From Novacetimonas maltaceti (GTDB taxonomy: Bacteria; Pseudomonadota; Alphaproteobacteria; Acetobacterales; Acetobacteraceae): 64,000 nt of DNA. The translations under genes were made by a program, and so were the position numbers. Where the stretch lies: the NCBI RefSeq assembly GCF_002906255.1, contig NZ_POTC01000011.1, forward strand, positions 27,260-91,259. The letters are read 5' to 3'. Below, one piece after another: positions 33,825-42,947 of the stretch (position 1 is its first letter; every line of letters begins with the position of its first letter). The notes below the pieces were generated by a model. It ran no database searches. It was given only the letters and a program-made list of their open reading frames with translations, and was not told the origin of the DNA.

Positions 33825-35285
33825 TCAGCGGAAGGCCGGTTCGTCAAAGCCACGCAGCTTGCGCGAATGCAGCCGGTCCACGCCCTGAGCACGCAACTGC
33901 CGCATGGTCTCGATCCCCACGATCAGGTGCTGGCGCACGCGTTCGCGATAGAAGGCGTTGGCCATGCCACGCAGCTTCACCTCCCCATGCAGGGGCTTGT
34001 CCGACACGCACAGGAGCGTGCCGTAGGGGACGCGGAAACGGAACCCGTTGGCCGCGATGGTGGCCGATTCCATGTCCACCGCGATGGCGCGCGTCATGTT
34101 GATGCGCGTGAACAGCGCCTCCAGCCGGAGTTCCCAGTTACGGTTGTCCGTCGTCATGACCGTGCCGGTACGCAGCCGGGTCTTGAGTTCCGCGTCATGC
34201 AGGCCCGTCACCCGTTCCGCCACATCCTGCAGCGCCATCTGCACTTCCGCGATGGGGGGCACGGGCACCCATGGGGGCAGGTCCTCGTCCAGCACGTTGT
34301 CATCGCGCAGGTAGCCGTGCGCCAGCACGTAATCCCCCAGACGCTGCGTCCGGCGCAGCCCCGCGCAGTGCCCGACCATCAGCCAGCAGTGCGGGCGCAG
34401 CACCGCCAGGTGGTCGGTGATCGTCTTCGCATTGGCCGGGCCGACGCCGATATTGACCAGCGTGATGCCGTCACCATCGGGGCGGCACAGGTGATAGGCC
34501 GGCATCTGCGGCAGGCTGCCCACGCTGCCGGGGGCATCAGGCGTGTCGCCCCGGCGGTGGATGATGCCCCCCGGTTCGACGAAGGCGTCGTATTCCCCGC
34601 CGGAATCGACCTGTGCGTGGCCATATTCGCGAAAGGCGTCAACGTAACGCTGGTAATTGGTCAGCAGGATGAAGCGCTGGAAATGCCGGGGCGCGGTGCC
34701 GGTGTAATGATGCAGCCGGGCAAGGGAATAATCGGTGCGTTCGGCGGTGAACAGCGCCAGCGGGCGTGGCGTCCCCGGACGCGGGATCCGTTCGCAGTTG
34801 GCGATCGAATCGTCGGTCATCCACAGGTCGGGCAGCGCGAAATGCTGCTGCAGCCATGCCATGTCCCCTTCGCTGAGCGAGGTCACGGCGTCTTCCATCA
34901 CATAGGACAGGGGAATGGGCCTGCGTGAACGCCCGACCAGCACGGGCTGCCCGTAATGGCGCAGCAGGATGTCGATCTGTTCGCGCCAGTAGGCACGATA
35001 CAGTTCCGGGTGCGTCAGGGTGGTGCCATAGAAGCCCGGTTCAAGCACGATGTCGAATGGTGGCCGTGGCATGTCGGTCGGTACGCCGCCTTCCTGCGCA
35101 AAGGCGAGGTAGGGATACACCCCGCGCGCAAGTCCGCTGGTGTCACGCGTGGCAAAGGCATTGCGCAGCAGGTGCGCTGCCGTGTCATACAGTTCGGTAA
35201 TCCGTGCGACTGCGGCATCCGCGTTGTCAAAGGCTTCGAAATCGGTCCCGACCTCATCCAGCAGGCGCATCGTCGTGGGCGTCAT
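33825..35285 (-). CDS. amn: AMP nucleosidase
   Basis: A 486-aa enzyme that cleaves AMP to adenine and ribose 5-phosphate, controlling AMP pools. An N-terminal regulatory domain (about 1-230, ending near FTAERTDYSLARLHHYTGT) is followed by a nucleoside-phosphorylase-type catalytic domain: LVNIGVGPANAKTITDHLAVLRPHCWLMVGHCAGL, AVDMESATIAANGFRFRVPYGTLLCVSDKPLHGEVKL. The ATG at 35285 has GGAAGGGAA upstream; the frame stays open further back into the repeat copy G and would give a false 60-residue extension. Its product enters the pentose phosphate pool. Confidence 0.94.
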   Translation of the reverse strand: MTPTTMRLLDEVGTDFEAFDNADAAVARITELYDTAAHLLRNAFATRDTSGLARGVYPYLAFAQEGGVPTDMPRPPFDIVLEPGFYGTTLTHPELYRAYWREQIDILLRHYGQPVLVGRSRRPIPLSYVMEDAVTSLSEGDMAWLQQHFALPDLWMTDDSIANCERIPRPGTPRPLALFTAERTDYSLARLHHYTGTAPRHFQRFILLTNYQRYVDAFREYGHAQVDSGGEYDAFVEPGGIIHRRGDTPDAPGSVGSLPQMPAYHLCRPDGDGITLVNIGVGPANAKTITDHLAVLRPHCWLMVGHCAGLRRTQRLGDYVLAHGYLRDDNVLDEDLPPWVPVPPIAEVQMALQDVAERVTGLHDAELKTRLRTGTVMTTDNRNWELRLEALFTRINMTRAIAVDMESATIAANGFRFRVPYGTLLCVSDKPLHGEVKLRGMANAFYRERVRQHLIVGIETMRQLRAQGVDRLHSRKLRGFDEPAFR

Positions 35286-35399
35286 GGCGGCTTTTTTCCC
35301 TTCCATCTTGTGGAAACTATGAAGAGGACGGGAAAAACAATCAACTGACGTACCGGCAGGGTGACCGGGGGGGGAAATATGCCGGTTGAGAAGCTGATG

Positions 35400-35479
35400 A
35401 AAGTTTTTGGGCGCCGGCTTTTTCAAGAAGGCGGCGCTCTTTGAAGCTTTTTGGGAAAAAAGCTTCACCAAAAACTTTT
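35400..35479. repeat. Dispersed double-hairpin repeat, full copy G
   Basis: An 80-bp copy, same orientation as F: AAAGTTTTTGG, GCGCCGGCTTTTT / AAGGCGGCGC, GAAGCTTTTT / AAAAAGCTTC, ACCAAAAACTTTT. It lies 33 nt beyond the stop of the tonB-like gene and upstream of amn, both on the minus strand. Confidence 0.92.
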
Positions 35480-35511
35480 GGTTTTATGAATTGCCATTCC
35501 AAAACAGATGG

Positions 35512-36666
35512 TTAGTGACGGATCAGGATGTAATTGATCGTCAGGTCGATATCGAAATGGTCCCCCGTCATGTCGGGCGGCACGGGGGGCAGTTGCGCAT
35601 TGCGGAACATCCCTGTCGTCGCGGCGTCGAGGTAGTACGACCCCGACTGTCCCGTCAGGCGCACCTTTGCCACCTGCCCGTTGCGGTCAAGCACGACATG
35701 CACCGACGACGGCCCTTCCTCGCCCGCGCGGGCGGCCTCTTCGGGGTAGTACATGTGGCTGCGGATCCACTGGTCGAGTTCGGAGGCGTAATCGTCGCTT
35801 ACGCCATGGATCTGGGTATTGGTGGAATATGGCGCGTTGATCTTCCCGTTGCTGACCAGTGGGCCGACGGACAGGTCGATGGGCGATCCCGACCCGCCCG
35901 CGCGGCCATGGCGGTTGCGGTGCGGCAGCGGCGATGGCGCGAACGACAGGTCCATGGGCGAATGCAGCGACGAATGTGACCTGCTGGATGACTGGTGGCG
36001 TGGCTGCTGGGCGGGATGGGTGGAATGGCCGGGGCTCTGCATGCCGGGATTGAACTGCTGCTGGTTCTGCGACTGCGGCACCGACAGGTCCGAAGGGGCC
36101 TGCGTCAGCGGCGGGGAGGACGGGGTCTCCGGTGTCGGGATGTTGGGCGCGGGTGACGAATCCTCGCTCTGTTCCTTGGGCGCGGTGGCGCTTTCGGACG
36201 TGCTGTGTTCGCTTTCCTTGCGCGGGGCGTCGGCGCCACCCGCCATGTCGGGCGACGACTGGCCCTGCATCCCGCTGGAGGAGGGAGGGGAAAACACCAT
36301 CTCCACCTGCGGGGATTCGGAGGAGGAAGACGGATCGCCGTGCGGATTGTGGTGGGCGGAACTGATGATGATCGCGCTGACAAGGGCCGCATGCAGCAGG
36401 ATGGAGATGGTCGCGGCCTTGCCCGCCCCCGGTTCCTCAAGCGTGTCGGGGCGGATCAGGCCGGAGGTAACGGGCCGCAGGGCGCGGTAGCCGGGGGGAC
36501 GCGGGACGATTTCACGCGATTCCAGCCGTTCATTCTCTCGGGTGTCGGGATGGGACGGCGCGGTAGGCGGCGGAGCGGCAGGACGGTCCGATCCGTCCCC
36601 GCGCGGGATCAGTACGGGTTCCACGGCATGGCGGTACCGGGAAGAAGGACTGAGTGTCACCGTCAT
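35512..36666 (-). CDS. TonB-like energy transducer
   Basis: A 384-aa protein. Residues 1-82 are a Pro-rich cytosolic tail, unusually long for TonB. A single anchor helix follows (AATISILLHAALVSAIIISS, about 84-103), then a ~190-residue Ser/Pro/Gln/His-rich periplasmic linker and a C-terminal TonB domain (YYPEEAARAGEEGPSSVHVVLDRNGQVAKVRLTGQSG, ATTGMFRNAQLPPVPPDM). It transmits proton-motive force to outer-membrane receptors. No ExbB/ExbD or receptor gene is adjacent. No clear ribosome binding site; start ATG at 36666. Confidence 0.9.
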   Translation of the reverse strand: MTVTLSPSSRYRHAVEPVLIPRGDGSDRPAAPPPTAPSHPDTRENERLESREIVPRPPGYRALRPVTSGLIRPDTLEEPGAGKAATISILLHAALVSAIIISSAHHNPHGDPSSSSESPQVEMVFSPPSSSGMQGQSSPDMAGGADAPRKESEHSTSESATAPKEQSEDSSPAPNIPTPETPSSPPLTQAPSDLSVPQSQNQQQFNPGMQSPGHSTHPAQQPRHQSSSRSHSSLHSPMDLSFAPSPLPHRNRHGRAGGSGSPIDLSVGPLVSNGKINAPYSTNTQIHGVSDDYASELDQWIRSHMYYPEEAARAGEEGPSSVHVVLDRNGQVAKVRLTGQSGSYYLDAATTGMFRNAQLPPVPPDMTGDHFDIDLTINYILIRH

Positions 36667-36821
36667 GAAAGGGCGCGTTTCTCCGCCATGGGAACATGTG
36701 ATCGCAACGACAGGCTGCCGTCACTATCGTGCCATCACCTGCCCCAGCTTGCCAGCATAACTGCGGGGACCGGTCACGATGTCAAGAGCGATGCCGCACA
36801 TGTCCCGCCATTGTGGGTGTT

Positions 36822-37613
36822 TCAGTAAGTTTCGACGAAGTTTTCGAGCAGCTCGGCAAAGCGTTCGGGGTTTTCGACATGCAGCCAGTGCCCGGCCTTT
36901 TCGATCAGTTCCAGCCGGTAGTTGGGGAACAGCCGGCGCATCGTCATGTAATGTTCGGGACGGATGTAAGGCGAGTTCGCCCCCGCAAGGAACAGCGTCG
37001 GCCCCGGATAGCTGTAGCCTTCGGGGATGTAGGGCCAGCTTTCGACATTGGGCATCGACTCCACGATCTCGCGCAGCCCGATGCACCAGCCCGGATTCTC
37101 CCCCACGCGGATGTTCTGCAGCATCAGCGCGCGGACATCGGCGTTGGGGATATAGTGCTGCAGCAGCATGTCCGCCCCCGCGCGGTTCAGGTATGGCGGG
37201 AAGGAGACATGCAGCATCTGTTCGCCCAGCCCGAACTGCCCATGGCCGGTGCGCGCGGGCGGGATGTCGGCGACAAGGAGGCTGTGGACCATTCCCGGCC
37301 GCATCAGCGCCAGCGTCATCGCGACCTTGCCGCCCATGGAATGCCCCACCAGGGTCGCGGGCAGCGCATTGTGATGGGCCAGCGTGTCCAGCAGGTCGGC
37401 CGACATCGTGTTGTAATCCATCAGCCCGTGCGGGCTTGCGCCATGGTTGCGCAGGTCGATGGCCAGCGTCCGCCGCGTGCGCGCCAGCCTGCGCTGGAAA
37501 AAGCCAAGGTTGCGCGCCCGCCCGAACAGCCCGTGCAGCAGGACGACCGGTGGCCGCCCCGCATCCTGTCCCGATGCTTCCTCCGGACCGCGTTCAATCA
37601 CATTCAGTAGCAC
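36822..37613 (-). CDS. Alpha/beta-fold hydrolase (YbfF-like esterase)
   Basis: A 263-aa cytosolic hydrolase. The oxyanion HGLFGRARN is near residue 27, the nucleophile elbow GHSMGGK holds the catalytic serine, and the histidine of KAGHWLHVENPE is near the C-terminus. The N-terminal DLRNHGASPH is typical of the YbfF/acyl-CoA-esterase group. The substrate cannot be predicted. It is 21 nt downstream of the quinone oxidoreductase gene on the same strand, so the two likely form an operon. Confidence 0.9.
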   Translation of the reverse strand: MLLNVIERGPEEASGQDAGRPPVVLLHGLFGRARNLGFFQRRLARTRRTLAIDLRNHGASPHGLMDYNTMSADLLDTLAHHNALPATLVGHSMGGKVAMTLALMRPGMVHSLLVADIPPARTGHGQFGLGEQMLHVSFPPYLNRAGADMLLQHYIPNADVRALMLQNIRVGENPGWCIGLREIVESMPNVESWPYIPEGYSYPGPTLFLAGANSPYIRPEHYMTMRRLFPNYRLELIEKAGHWLHVENPERFAELLENFVETY

Positions 37614-37634
37614 CGAGATTACCTTGTCCCTGGT

Positions 37635-38657
37635 TCAAGCCGTCTGGAGGTTCAGGATGATCTTTCCACTATGCGCTCCATTTTCCATCAGCTTATGGGC
37701 ATCGACAACCCGCGCAAAGGGGAAGGTGGCATGGATCAGCGGACGGACGGCCTTTTTTTCCAGTAACGGCCACACCTGCCGGTGCAGTTGGCGTGCGATT
37801 TCCGCCTTGTAGGTGCTGCTGCGCGGGCGCAGCGTCGTGCCCGTCACCATCAGGCGCCGTGTCATGATGCGCGCGAGGCCAATATTTTCCGCCCGCGCGC
37901 CGCCCTGCAGCGCAATGATCACCAGCCGCCCGTCAGGGGCAAGGCAGCGCAGGTTGCGTTCAAGGTAGGCGCCCCCGATCATGTCGAGGATGATGTCCAC
38001 CCCGCGCCCGTCCGTCAGTCCGGCGATGCGGGCGACGAAATCCTCCTCATGGTAATTGATGGCGGCCTCCGCCCCGATGGTCGTGCACAGTTCGCACTTT
38101 TCCGCAGTGCCTGCGGTGACATAGGGAATCCCCCCCATCTGGCGGACAAGCTGTATGGCCACGGTGCCGATGCCGCTGCTGCCGCCATGGACCAGCACCC
38201 GGTCGCCCGCGCGCAGGTGCGCGGTCATGAACAGGTTGGACCAGACGGTGAAGAACGTCTCCGGCAGGGCGGCCGCGTGGATCGCGTCAGACCCTACGGG
38301 CCATGGCAGGCACTGCCCCGCCGGGACCACGCAGTACTGCGCGTATCCCCCGCCATTGGACAGGGCGCAGACACGCGCGCCAACGGAGGGAAAGGCATCA
38401 TCGGCGATGCCGGGCCCACGGGCGACGACTTCCCCCGCGATTTCCAGCCCCAGCAGCGGGCTGGCCCCCGGTGGCGGGGGATACAGCCCCTTGCGCTGCA
38501 TGATGTCGGGGCGGTTGACGCCCGCGGCCATGACACGCACCAGCACTTCGCCCTCGGCGGGCGTGGGGATGGGCACCTCGGTGATTGCCATGGCATCGGG
38601 GGGGCCGGGTTCGGCAATGGTGACGGCCTGCATCATGACCGGGAGGGTGGGGTCCAT
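37635..38657 (-). CDS. NADPH:quinone oxidoreductase, zinc-independent MDR family
   Basis: A 340-aa medium-chain dehydrogenase/reductase of the PIG3/TIGR02824 group. Visible: GVNRPDIMQRKGLYPPPPGASPLLGLEIAGEV, NGGGYAQYC, LPETFFTVWSNLF, the nucleotide motif VHGGSSGIGTVAIQLVRQMGG (AxxGxxG-type) and ILDMIGGAYLERNLRCLAPDGRLV. No zinc ligands of the ADH type are present. It likely reduces quinones or enals with NADPH. A start at MQAVTIAEP, nine codons in, is possible. Forms an operon with the hydrolase downstream. Confidence 0.92.
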   Translation of the reverse strand: MDPTLPVMMQAVTIAEPGPPDAMAITEVPIPTPAEGEVLVRVMAAGVNRPDIMQRKGLYPPPPGASPLLGLEIAGEVVARGPGIADDAFPSVGARVCALSNGGGYAQYCVVPAGQCLPWPVGSDAIHAAALPETFFTVWSNLFMTAHLRAGDRVLVHGGSSGIGTVAIQLVRQMGGIPYVTAGTAEKCELCTTIGAEAAINYHEEDFVARIAGLTDGRGVDIILDMIGGAYLERNLRCLAPDGRLVIIALQGGARAENIGLARIMTRRLMVTGTTLRPRSSTYKAEIARQLHRQVWPLLEKKAVRPLIHATFPFARVVDAHKLMENGAHSGKIILNLQTA

Positions 38658-38919
38658 GATCGTCCTTTCGTCCGTATCGCACGCATGACAGGAAAAGCAC
38701 CCCGGTGGCTGGCCCGCCCGTTACGGGCATGTATGGCGCGCGCCTCGGGGAAAGCGCGCATGGGAAGGCCATCGGGGAAATATCCGCGACGGATATCCTT
38801 ACCGGGGGATAGCATATCGTGCGTCGGTATCATGCCCCGATCACGTCCCGGCCCGATGACATGTCCGCGTGCGGTGCGTAACGCCGGGGCGCAGGGTGGG
38901 TTCTGCTGTGGTGTATCGC

Positions 38920-38971
38920 TCAGGGCTCTGCCCTGAAACCCGCCAAAGGGCATTGCCCTTTGGAAACCATG
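38920..38971 (+). repeat. 52-bp palindromic repeat, copy 1
   Basis: Two hairpins: CAGGGC-TCT-GCCCTG and CCAAAGGGC-ATT-GCCCTTTGG, joined by AAACCCG, with AAACCATG after. An exact inverted copy is at 46545-46596. It is 26 bp from the half repeat H. Confidence 0.93.
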
Positions 38972-38997
38972 GACTCCCCCGGCAACATACTGAAAAT

Positions 38998-39035
38998 AAA
39001 AAAGTTTTTGGTGAAGCTTTTTTCAAAAAGCTTCG
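38998..39035. repeat. Dispersed hairpin repeat, half copy H (GAAGC arm)
   Basis: AAAAAAGTTTTTGGT followed by GAAGCTTTTTT / AAAAAGCTTC. The GCCGCC hairpin and closing end are missing. It lies 37 nt from the glnA terminator. Confidence 0.85.
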
Positions 39036-39072
39036 GGGGACATCGTTGCCGGATCAGCACGACACGCATGAA

Positions 39073-39108
39073 AAAAGGCGCCGGGATCGTGTGATCCCGA
39101 CGCCTTTT
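39073..39108 (-). terminator. Intrinsic terminator after glnA
   Basis: Sixteen-base arms with one mismatch (AAAAGGCGCCGGGATC and GATCCCGACGCCTTTT) around GTGT. On the minus strand the stem ends in TTTTTT. It lies 35 nt beyond the glnA stop. Confidence 0.9.
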
Positions 39109-39143
39109 GCGTCACGCCGCGACAGGCGCGGCGCAACCGGTCC

Positions 39144-40604
39144 TCAGACCGAGTAGTACATCTCGAACTCGGCCGGGTGGGGGGTGTGTTCGAACTTGAA
39201 CACTTCTTCCCACTTGATCGCGCAGTAGCTTTCGATCTGGTCCTTGGTGAACACGCCACCGGCGAGCAGGAACTCGTGGTCCTCCTCCAGCGCCTTGAGC
39301 GCATCGCGCAGGGAGCCTGCGACGGTCGGGATCTGCTTCAGTTCCTCCGGCGGGAGGTCATACAGGTCCTTGTCCATCGCGTCGCCCGGATGGATCTTGT
39401 TCTTGATGCCGTCGATGCCCGCCATCAGCATGGCCGCGAACGCGAGGTAGGGGTTCGCGGTCGGGTCGGGGAAGCGGACCTCCACGCGCTTGGCCTTCGG
39501 GCTGGTCGCATACGGGATGCGGCACGAGGCCGAACGGTTGCGCGCGGAATAGGCCAGCAGCACGGGGGCTTCGAAGCCGGGGATCAGGCGCTTGTAGGAG
39601 TTGGTGGACGGGTTGGTGAACGCGTTGAGCGCCTTGGCGTGCTTGATGATGCCGCCGATGTAGTACAGCGCCTCGTCCGACAGGTCGGCATAGCCGTTGC
39701 CGGCGAAGGTCGGCTTGCCCGCCTTCCAGATCGACTGGTGGACATGCATGCCCGAACCGTTGTCGCCATAGATCGGCTTCGGCATGAACGTCGCCGTCTT
39801 GCCATAGGAATGGGCGACGTTGTGCACGCAGTACTTGTAGATCTGCATGAAGTCGGCCGATTCCACCAGGGTCGCGAACTTGGTGCCCAGCTCATGCTGC
39901 GACTGCGCGACTTCGTGGTGGTGCTTTTCGATCGGCAGGCCCATCTCGCCCATCGTGGTCAGCATTTCGGCGCGCAGGTCGCCTTCGCTGTCGACCGGGG
40001 CAACCGGGAAATACCCGCCCTTGACGCCCGGGCGATGGCCCATGTTGCCTTCGGGATAGTCCTTGAGCGACGCGTCGGGGCCTTCGATGCTTTCAAGCTC
40101 GTACTTGCCGTAGTTCGGGCCGGTGCCGAAGCGCACGCTGTCGAAGATGAAGAATTCGGCTTCGGGGCCGAAGAATGCCGTATCGCCCAGGCCGGTGGAC
40201 TTCAGGTACTGTTCCGCCAGCTTCGCCGTCGCACGCGGGTCGCGGTTGTAGAACTGCCCGGTGGAGGGTTCGACGATGTCGCAGATCAGGATCAGCTGCG
40301 GCTTGGCCGAGAACGGGTCCATGACCGCCGTCGTGGGGTCCGGCAGCAGGATCATGTCGCTTTCGTTGATGGCCTTCCACCCGGCGATGGACGAACCGTC
40401 GAACATGAACCCCTCGCGGAAGGTGTCTTCCTCGATGGTGGTGACATACTGCGTGGTGTGATGCCACTTGCCGCGCGGGTCGGTGAAACGCAGGTCCACC
40501 ATCTCGACAGCGTTTTCCTTGATCAGGCTGAAGACCTTGGCGACTGCTTCAGCCGAAACGCCGGAGGTCGGGGAAGAAGGGGTACCCGATGCTTTTTTTG
40601 GCAT
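39144..40604 (-). CDS. glnA: Glutamine synthetase type I
   Basis: Dodecameric GSI making glutamine from glutamate, ammonia and ATP. The 486-aa protein shows [18 protein letters not shown] (residue 68), [24 protein letters not shown] (ATP/glutamate), [27 protein letters not shown] and the adenylylation site tyrosine in [11 protein letters not shown], so activity is probably controlled by GlnE. The extra N-terminal ~18 Ser/Pro/Gly residues are slightly longer than usual. AGGTAGAGAACA precedes the ATG. It follows glnB by 132 bp on the same strand, the classic alphaproteobacterial glnBA pair. Confidence 0.97.
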   Translation of the reverse strand: MPKKASGTPSSPTSGVSAEAVAKVFSLIKENAVEMVDLRFTDPRGKWHHTTQYVTTIEEDTFREGFMFDGSSIAGWKAINESDMILLPDPTTAVMDPFSAKPQLILICDIVEPSTGQFYNRDPRATAKLAEQYLKSTGLGDTAFFGPEAEFFIFDSVRFGTGPNYGKYELESIEGPDASLKDYPEGNMGHRPGVKGGYFPVAPVDSEGDLRAEMLTTMGEMGLPIEKHHHEVAQSQHELGTKFATLVESADFMQIYKYCVHNVAHSYGKTATFMPKPIYGDNGSGMHVHQSIWKAGKPTFAGNGYADLSDEALYYIGGIIKHAKALNAFTNPSTNSYKRLIPGFEAPVLLAYSARNRSASCRIPYATSPKAKRVEVRFPDPTANPYLAFAAMLMAGIDGIKNKIHPGDAMDKDLYDLPPEELKQIPTVAGSLRDALKALEEDHEFLLAGGVFTKDQIESYCAIKWEEVFKFEHTPHPAEFEMYYSV

Positions 40605-40736
40605 TGTTCTCTACCTGCCTGTGGTGAACGGTTCCGCAGCAAATGACGCGGAGACCGAAACGGTTACGAAAAAGGGATGCCCGTGTCGAGGGGGCCATGC
40701 CAGCGCGCCAACGCGCGGGCACGGACATGTCACATG

Positions 40737-41084
<348 letters not shown>

Positions 41085-41148
41085 TCAATCTCCAGTCTTG
41101 CGGACCGGTGGCATTCCGGTACCAGATCGTATTCCTGCGAAAAACGGA

Positions 41149-41164
41149 CGCAGATGCCGTACCA
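41149..41164 (-). promoter_or_regulatory. Possible sigma-54 promoter for glnB
   Basis: On the minus strand TGGTACGGCATCTGCG has GG and GC dinucleotides separated by exactly 10 nt, the -24/-12 spacing, with two mismatches to the usual TGGCAC...TTGC. It lies 74 nt upstream of the glnB ATG. NtrC-type control would fit, but I see no clear enhancer site and cannot confirm RpoN in this organism. Confidence 0.3.
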
Positions 41165-41277
41165 GGTTCTTTTCGCCTACAGGTTTGCACGGGTTGGGAT
41201 TTCAGGCAATCGGATGGTATTGCAAAAATCGCAACCTTGGCGTCAGTCATTGCCGCTCTATGGACAGGATGGCAGGT

Positions 41278-42453
41278 ATGAAACCCGCAAATGCGATGCT
41301 GTCGGCGCTGCCGACGACTATTTTTTCCGTCATGTCGGCGCTGGCGGTGGAACATGACGCCGTGAACCTGGGGCAGGGATTCCCCGATACCGAAGGCCCG
41401 GCCGACCTGGTCGAGGTTGCCGCCGCAGCCCTGCGCGATGGGCGCAACCAGTATCCGCCGCTGGCCGGACTGCCGGAACTGCGCGCGGCGGTGGCCTCGG
41501 CCAACCTGCGATTCTGCGGGATCGAGGTCGATCCCGCGACCGAGGTCGTGGTGACCTGCGGCGCGACGGAGGCGATCACCGCGTCGCTGATGGCGCTGGT
41601 CAATCCGGGGGATGAGGTGGTCGTCTTCGAACCGCTGTATGACACCTACCTGCCGGTGCTGCGGATGCTGGGGGCGGTGGCGCGCCCGGTACGCCTCCTG
41701 CCGCCGGACTGGTCCCTGCCGCGCGCGGAACTGGAGGCGGCGGTCGGTCCGCGGACGAAGGCGATCCTGCTCAACACCCCCATGAACCCGACGGGCAAGG
41801 TCTTCACCCGAGAGGAACTGGAATTCATCGCCGGCCTGATGGCGCGCCACGATGTCTATGCCGTGTGTGACGAGGTGTATGAACACCTGACCTTCGCCCC
41901 GGTGCGCCATGTCGCGCTGATGTCCCTGCCGGGGATGAAGGCGCGCACCATCCGTATCGGCAGCGCGGGCAAGAGCTTTTCCATGACGGGATGGAAGGTC
42001 GGATACGTCACGGCCCCCGCGCCGCTTGCGGCCCTGGTGGCGAAGGCGCACCAGTTGCTGACCTTCACCGTCGCGCCGAACCTGCAGCGCGCGGTGGCCG
42101 TCGGGCTGGAAAAGGACGGCGCGTATTTCCAACAGTTGTCCGAAAGCATGCGCCGGTCGCGCGATATCCTGACGCAGGGCCTGCGCGATGCCGGATTCGA
42201 TGTCCTGCCCTGCGACGGCAGCTATTTCGTCATCGCAGATTTCGCGCCGCTTGGCTTTGATGGTGATGATGTCGCCTTCTGCCGGGCGATGACATGCACG
42301 CTTGGCGTCACCGGCATCCCGGTTTCCGCCTTCTATGACCCCGATGGCGCGCCGGGGCCACGCACGCTGGTGCGCTTTGCGTTCTGCAAGCGGCCCGAAG
42401 TCGTGACCGAGGCGGTGCGCAGGCTGCGCCGGGTGGGGGAACTGCGCGGATGA
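41278..42453 (+). CDS. PLP-dependent aminotransferase class I/II
   Basis: A 391-aa aminotransferase with the PLP lysine in RIGSAGKSFSMTGWKVGYV, the substrate-binding NQYPPLAGLPELR, LLNTPMNPTGKVFTREEL, CDEVYEHLTF and a C-terminal RFAFCKRPEV. This pattern fits the KAT/methionine aminotransferase (YbdL) or DapC-like group; the true amino donor is unknown. Three in-frame ATGs (41260, 41269, 41278) are possible; 41278 is chosen because GGATGGCAGG precedes it. It is divergent from glnB and followed by tRNA-His. Confidence 0.88.
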   Translation: MKPANAMLSALPTTIFSVMSALAVEHDAVNLGQGFPDTEGPADLVEVAAAALRDGRNQYPPLAGLPELRAAVASANLRFCGIEVDPATEVVVTCGATEAITASLMALVNPGDEVVVFEPLYDTYLPVLRMLGAVARPVRLLPPDWSLPRAELEAAVGPRTKAILLNTPMNPTGKVFTREELEFIAGLMARHDVYAVCDEVYEHLTFAPVRHVALMSLPGMKARTIRIGSAGKSFSMTGWKVGYVTAPAPLAALVAKAHQLLTFTVAPNLQRAVAVGLEKDGAYFQQLSESMRRSRDILTQGLRDAGFDVLPCDGSYFVIADFAPLGFDGDDVAFCRAMTCTLGVTGIPVSAFYDPDGAPGPRTLVRFAFCKRPEVVTEAVRRLRRVGELRG

Positions 42454-42538
42454 CGTGGCAATGGCCACCGAAACGCAACATGGCGTAAAAAGGGTTATTG
42501 ACGCGCCGCATCAGAGCCTCTAAATCACCCCTCGTTGC

Positions 42539-42615
42539 GGCGGATGTAGCTCAGTTGGTAGAGCGCCAGGTTGTGGTCTTGGATGTCGCGGGTTCGAGCC
42601 CCGTCATTCGCCCCA
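42539..42615 (+). tRNA. tRNA-His (GTG)
   Basis: Acceptor GCGGATG pairs with CATTCGC, the extra G(-1) at 42539 pairs with C73, the D-arm is GCTC...GAGC, the anticodon loop is TTGTGGT (anticodon GTG), and the T-loop is TTCGAGC. CCA is encoded (42613-42615). Confidence 0.96.
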
Positions 42616-42947
42616 TCATCACTTTTCCCTTAAAAATCAGCAGTCTGTGAAGTGCTGTCCCATTGGCCTGTCGCTGTGCGTCACAGGGCTGTCGTCATGC
42701 CCCGACGCAATGCGAGGGGTGTGCGGGACATCCACACATGACCATGTGGGATGTCGTCAGATCCTTGGGAACAAAGGAGTATCGCCATGCCCTGCGCGGG
42801 TGGGGCCTGACGCCCGCAGCGGCGCGGCGCCCCTGACCCGGTCCCGGGTGTCGTTACCAGCGCACGCATGCCGGATCGTGACTTCGCGACCGGCAGGGTA
42901 GTGGCGAGTCGCCGCCGGAAAACTTTTGTCCCGTCGCGCGGCGTCTT
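42616..42947. other. Gap with hairpin and a 7-codon mini-ORF
   Basis: No normal gene is supported. A strong hairpin (GACATCC-a-CACAT / ATGTG-GGATGTC, loop GACC, 42727-42755) is followed by AAAGGAG (42773-42779) and an ATG at 42787 that opens a frame of seven codons (MPCAGGA, stop at 42808-42810). This could be a small RNA, a leader peptide or a chance arrangement. Confidence 0.45.

Larger units (their letters stand above)
38658..39143. other. Intergenic region packed with repeats
   Basis: A 486-bp stretch with no supported gene. It holds one copy of the 52-bp repeat (38920-38971), a half copy of the double-hairpin repeat (38998-39035) and the glnA terminator (39073-39108). A 16-bp word GCATGGGAAGGCCATC at 38758-38773 recurs at 46611-46626 beside the other 52-bp copy. 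Short frames across these repeats are spurious. Confidence 0.6.

Noticed and set aside
35286..35471. N-terminal extension of the AMP nucleosidase frame (MVKLFSQKASKS...)
   Set aside because: It is translated from repeat copy G and upstream intergenic DNA; the family start is the ATG at 35285 with GGAAGGGAA before it.
38869..39156. Small frames containing SGLCPETRQRALPFGNH, repeated at 46528-46809
   Set aside because: The similarity is due to the 52-bp palindromic repeat itself, not to a protein family; the frames have no start signals.
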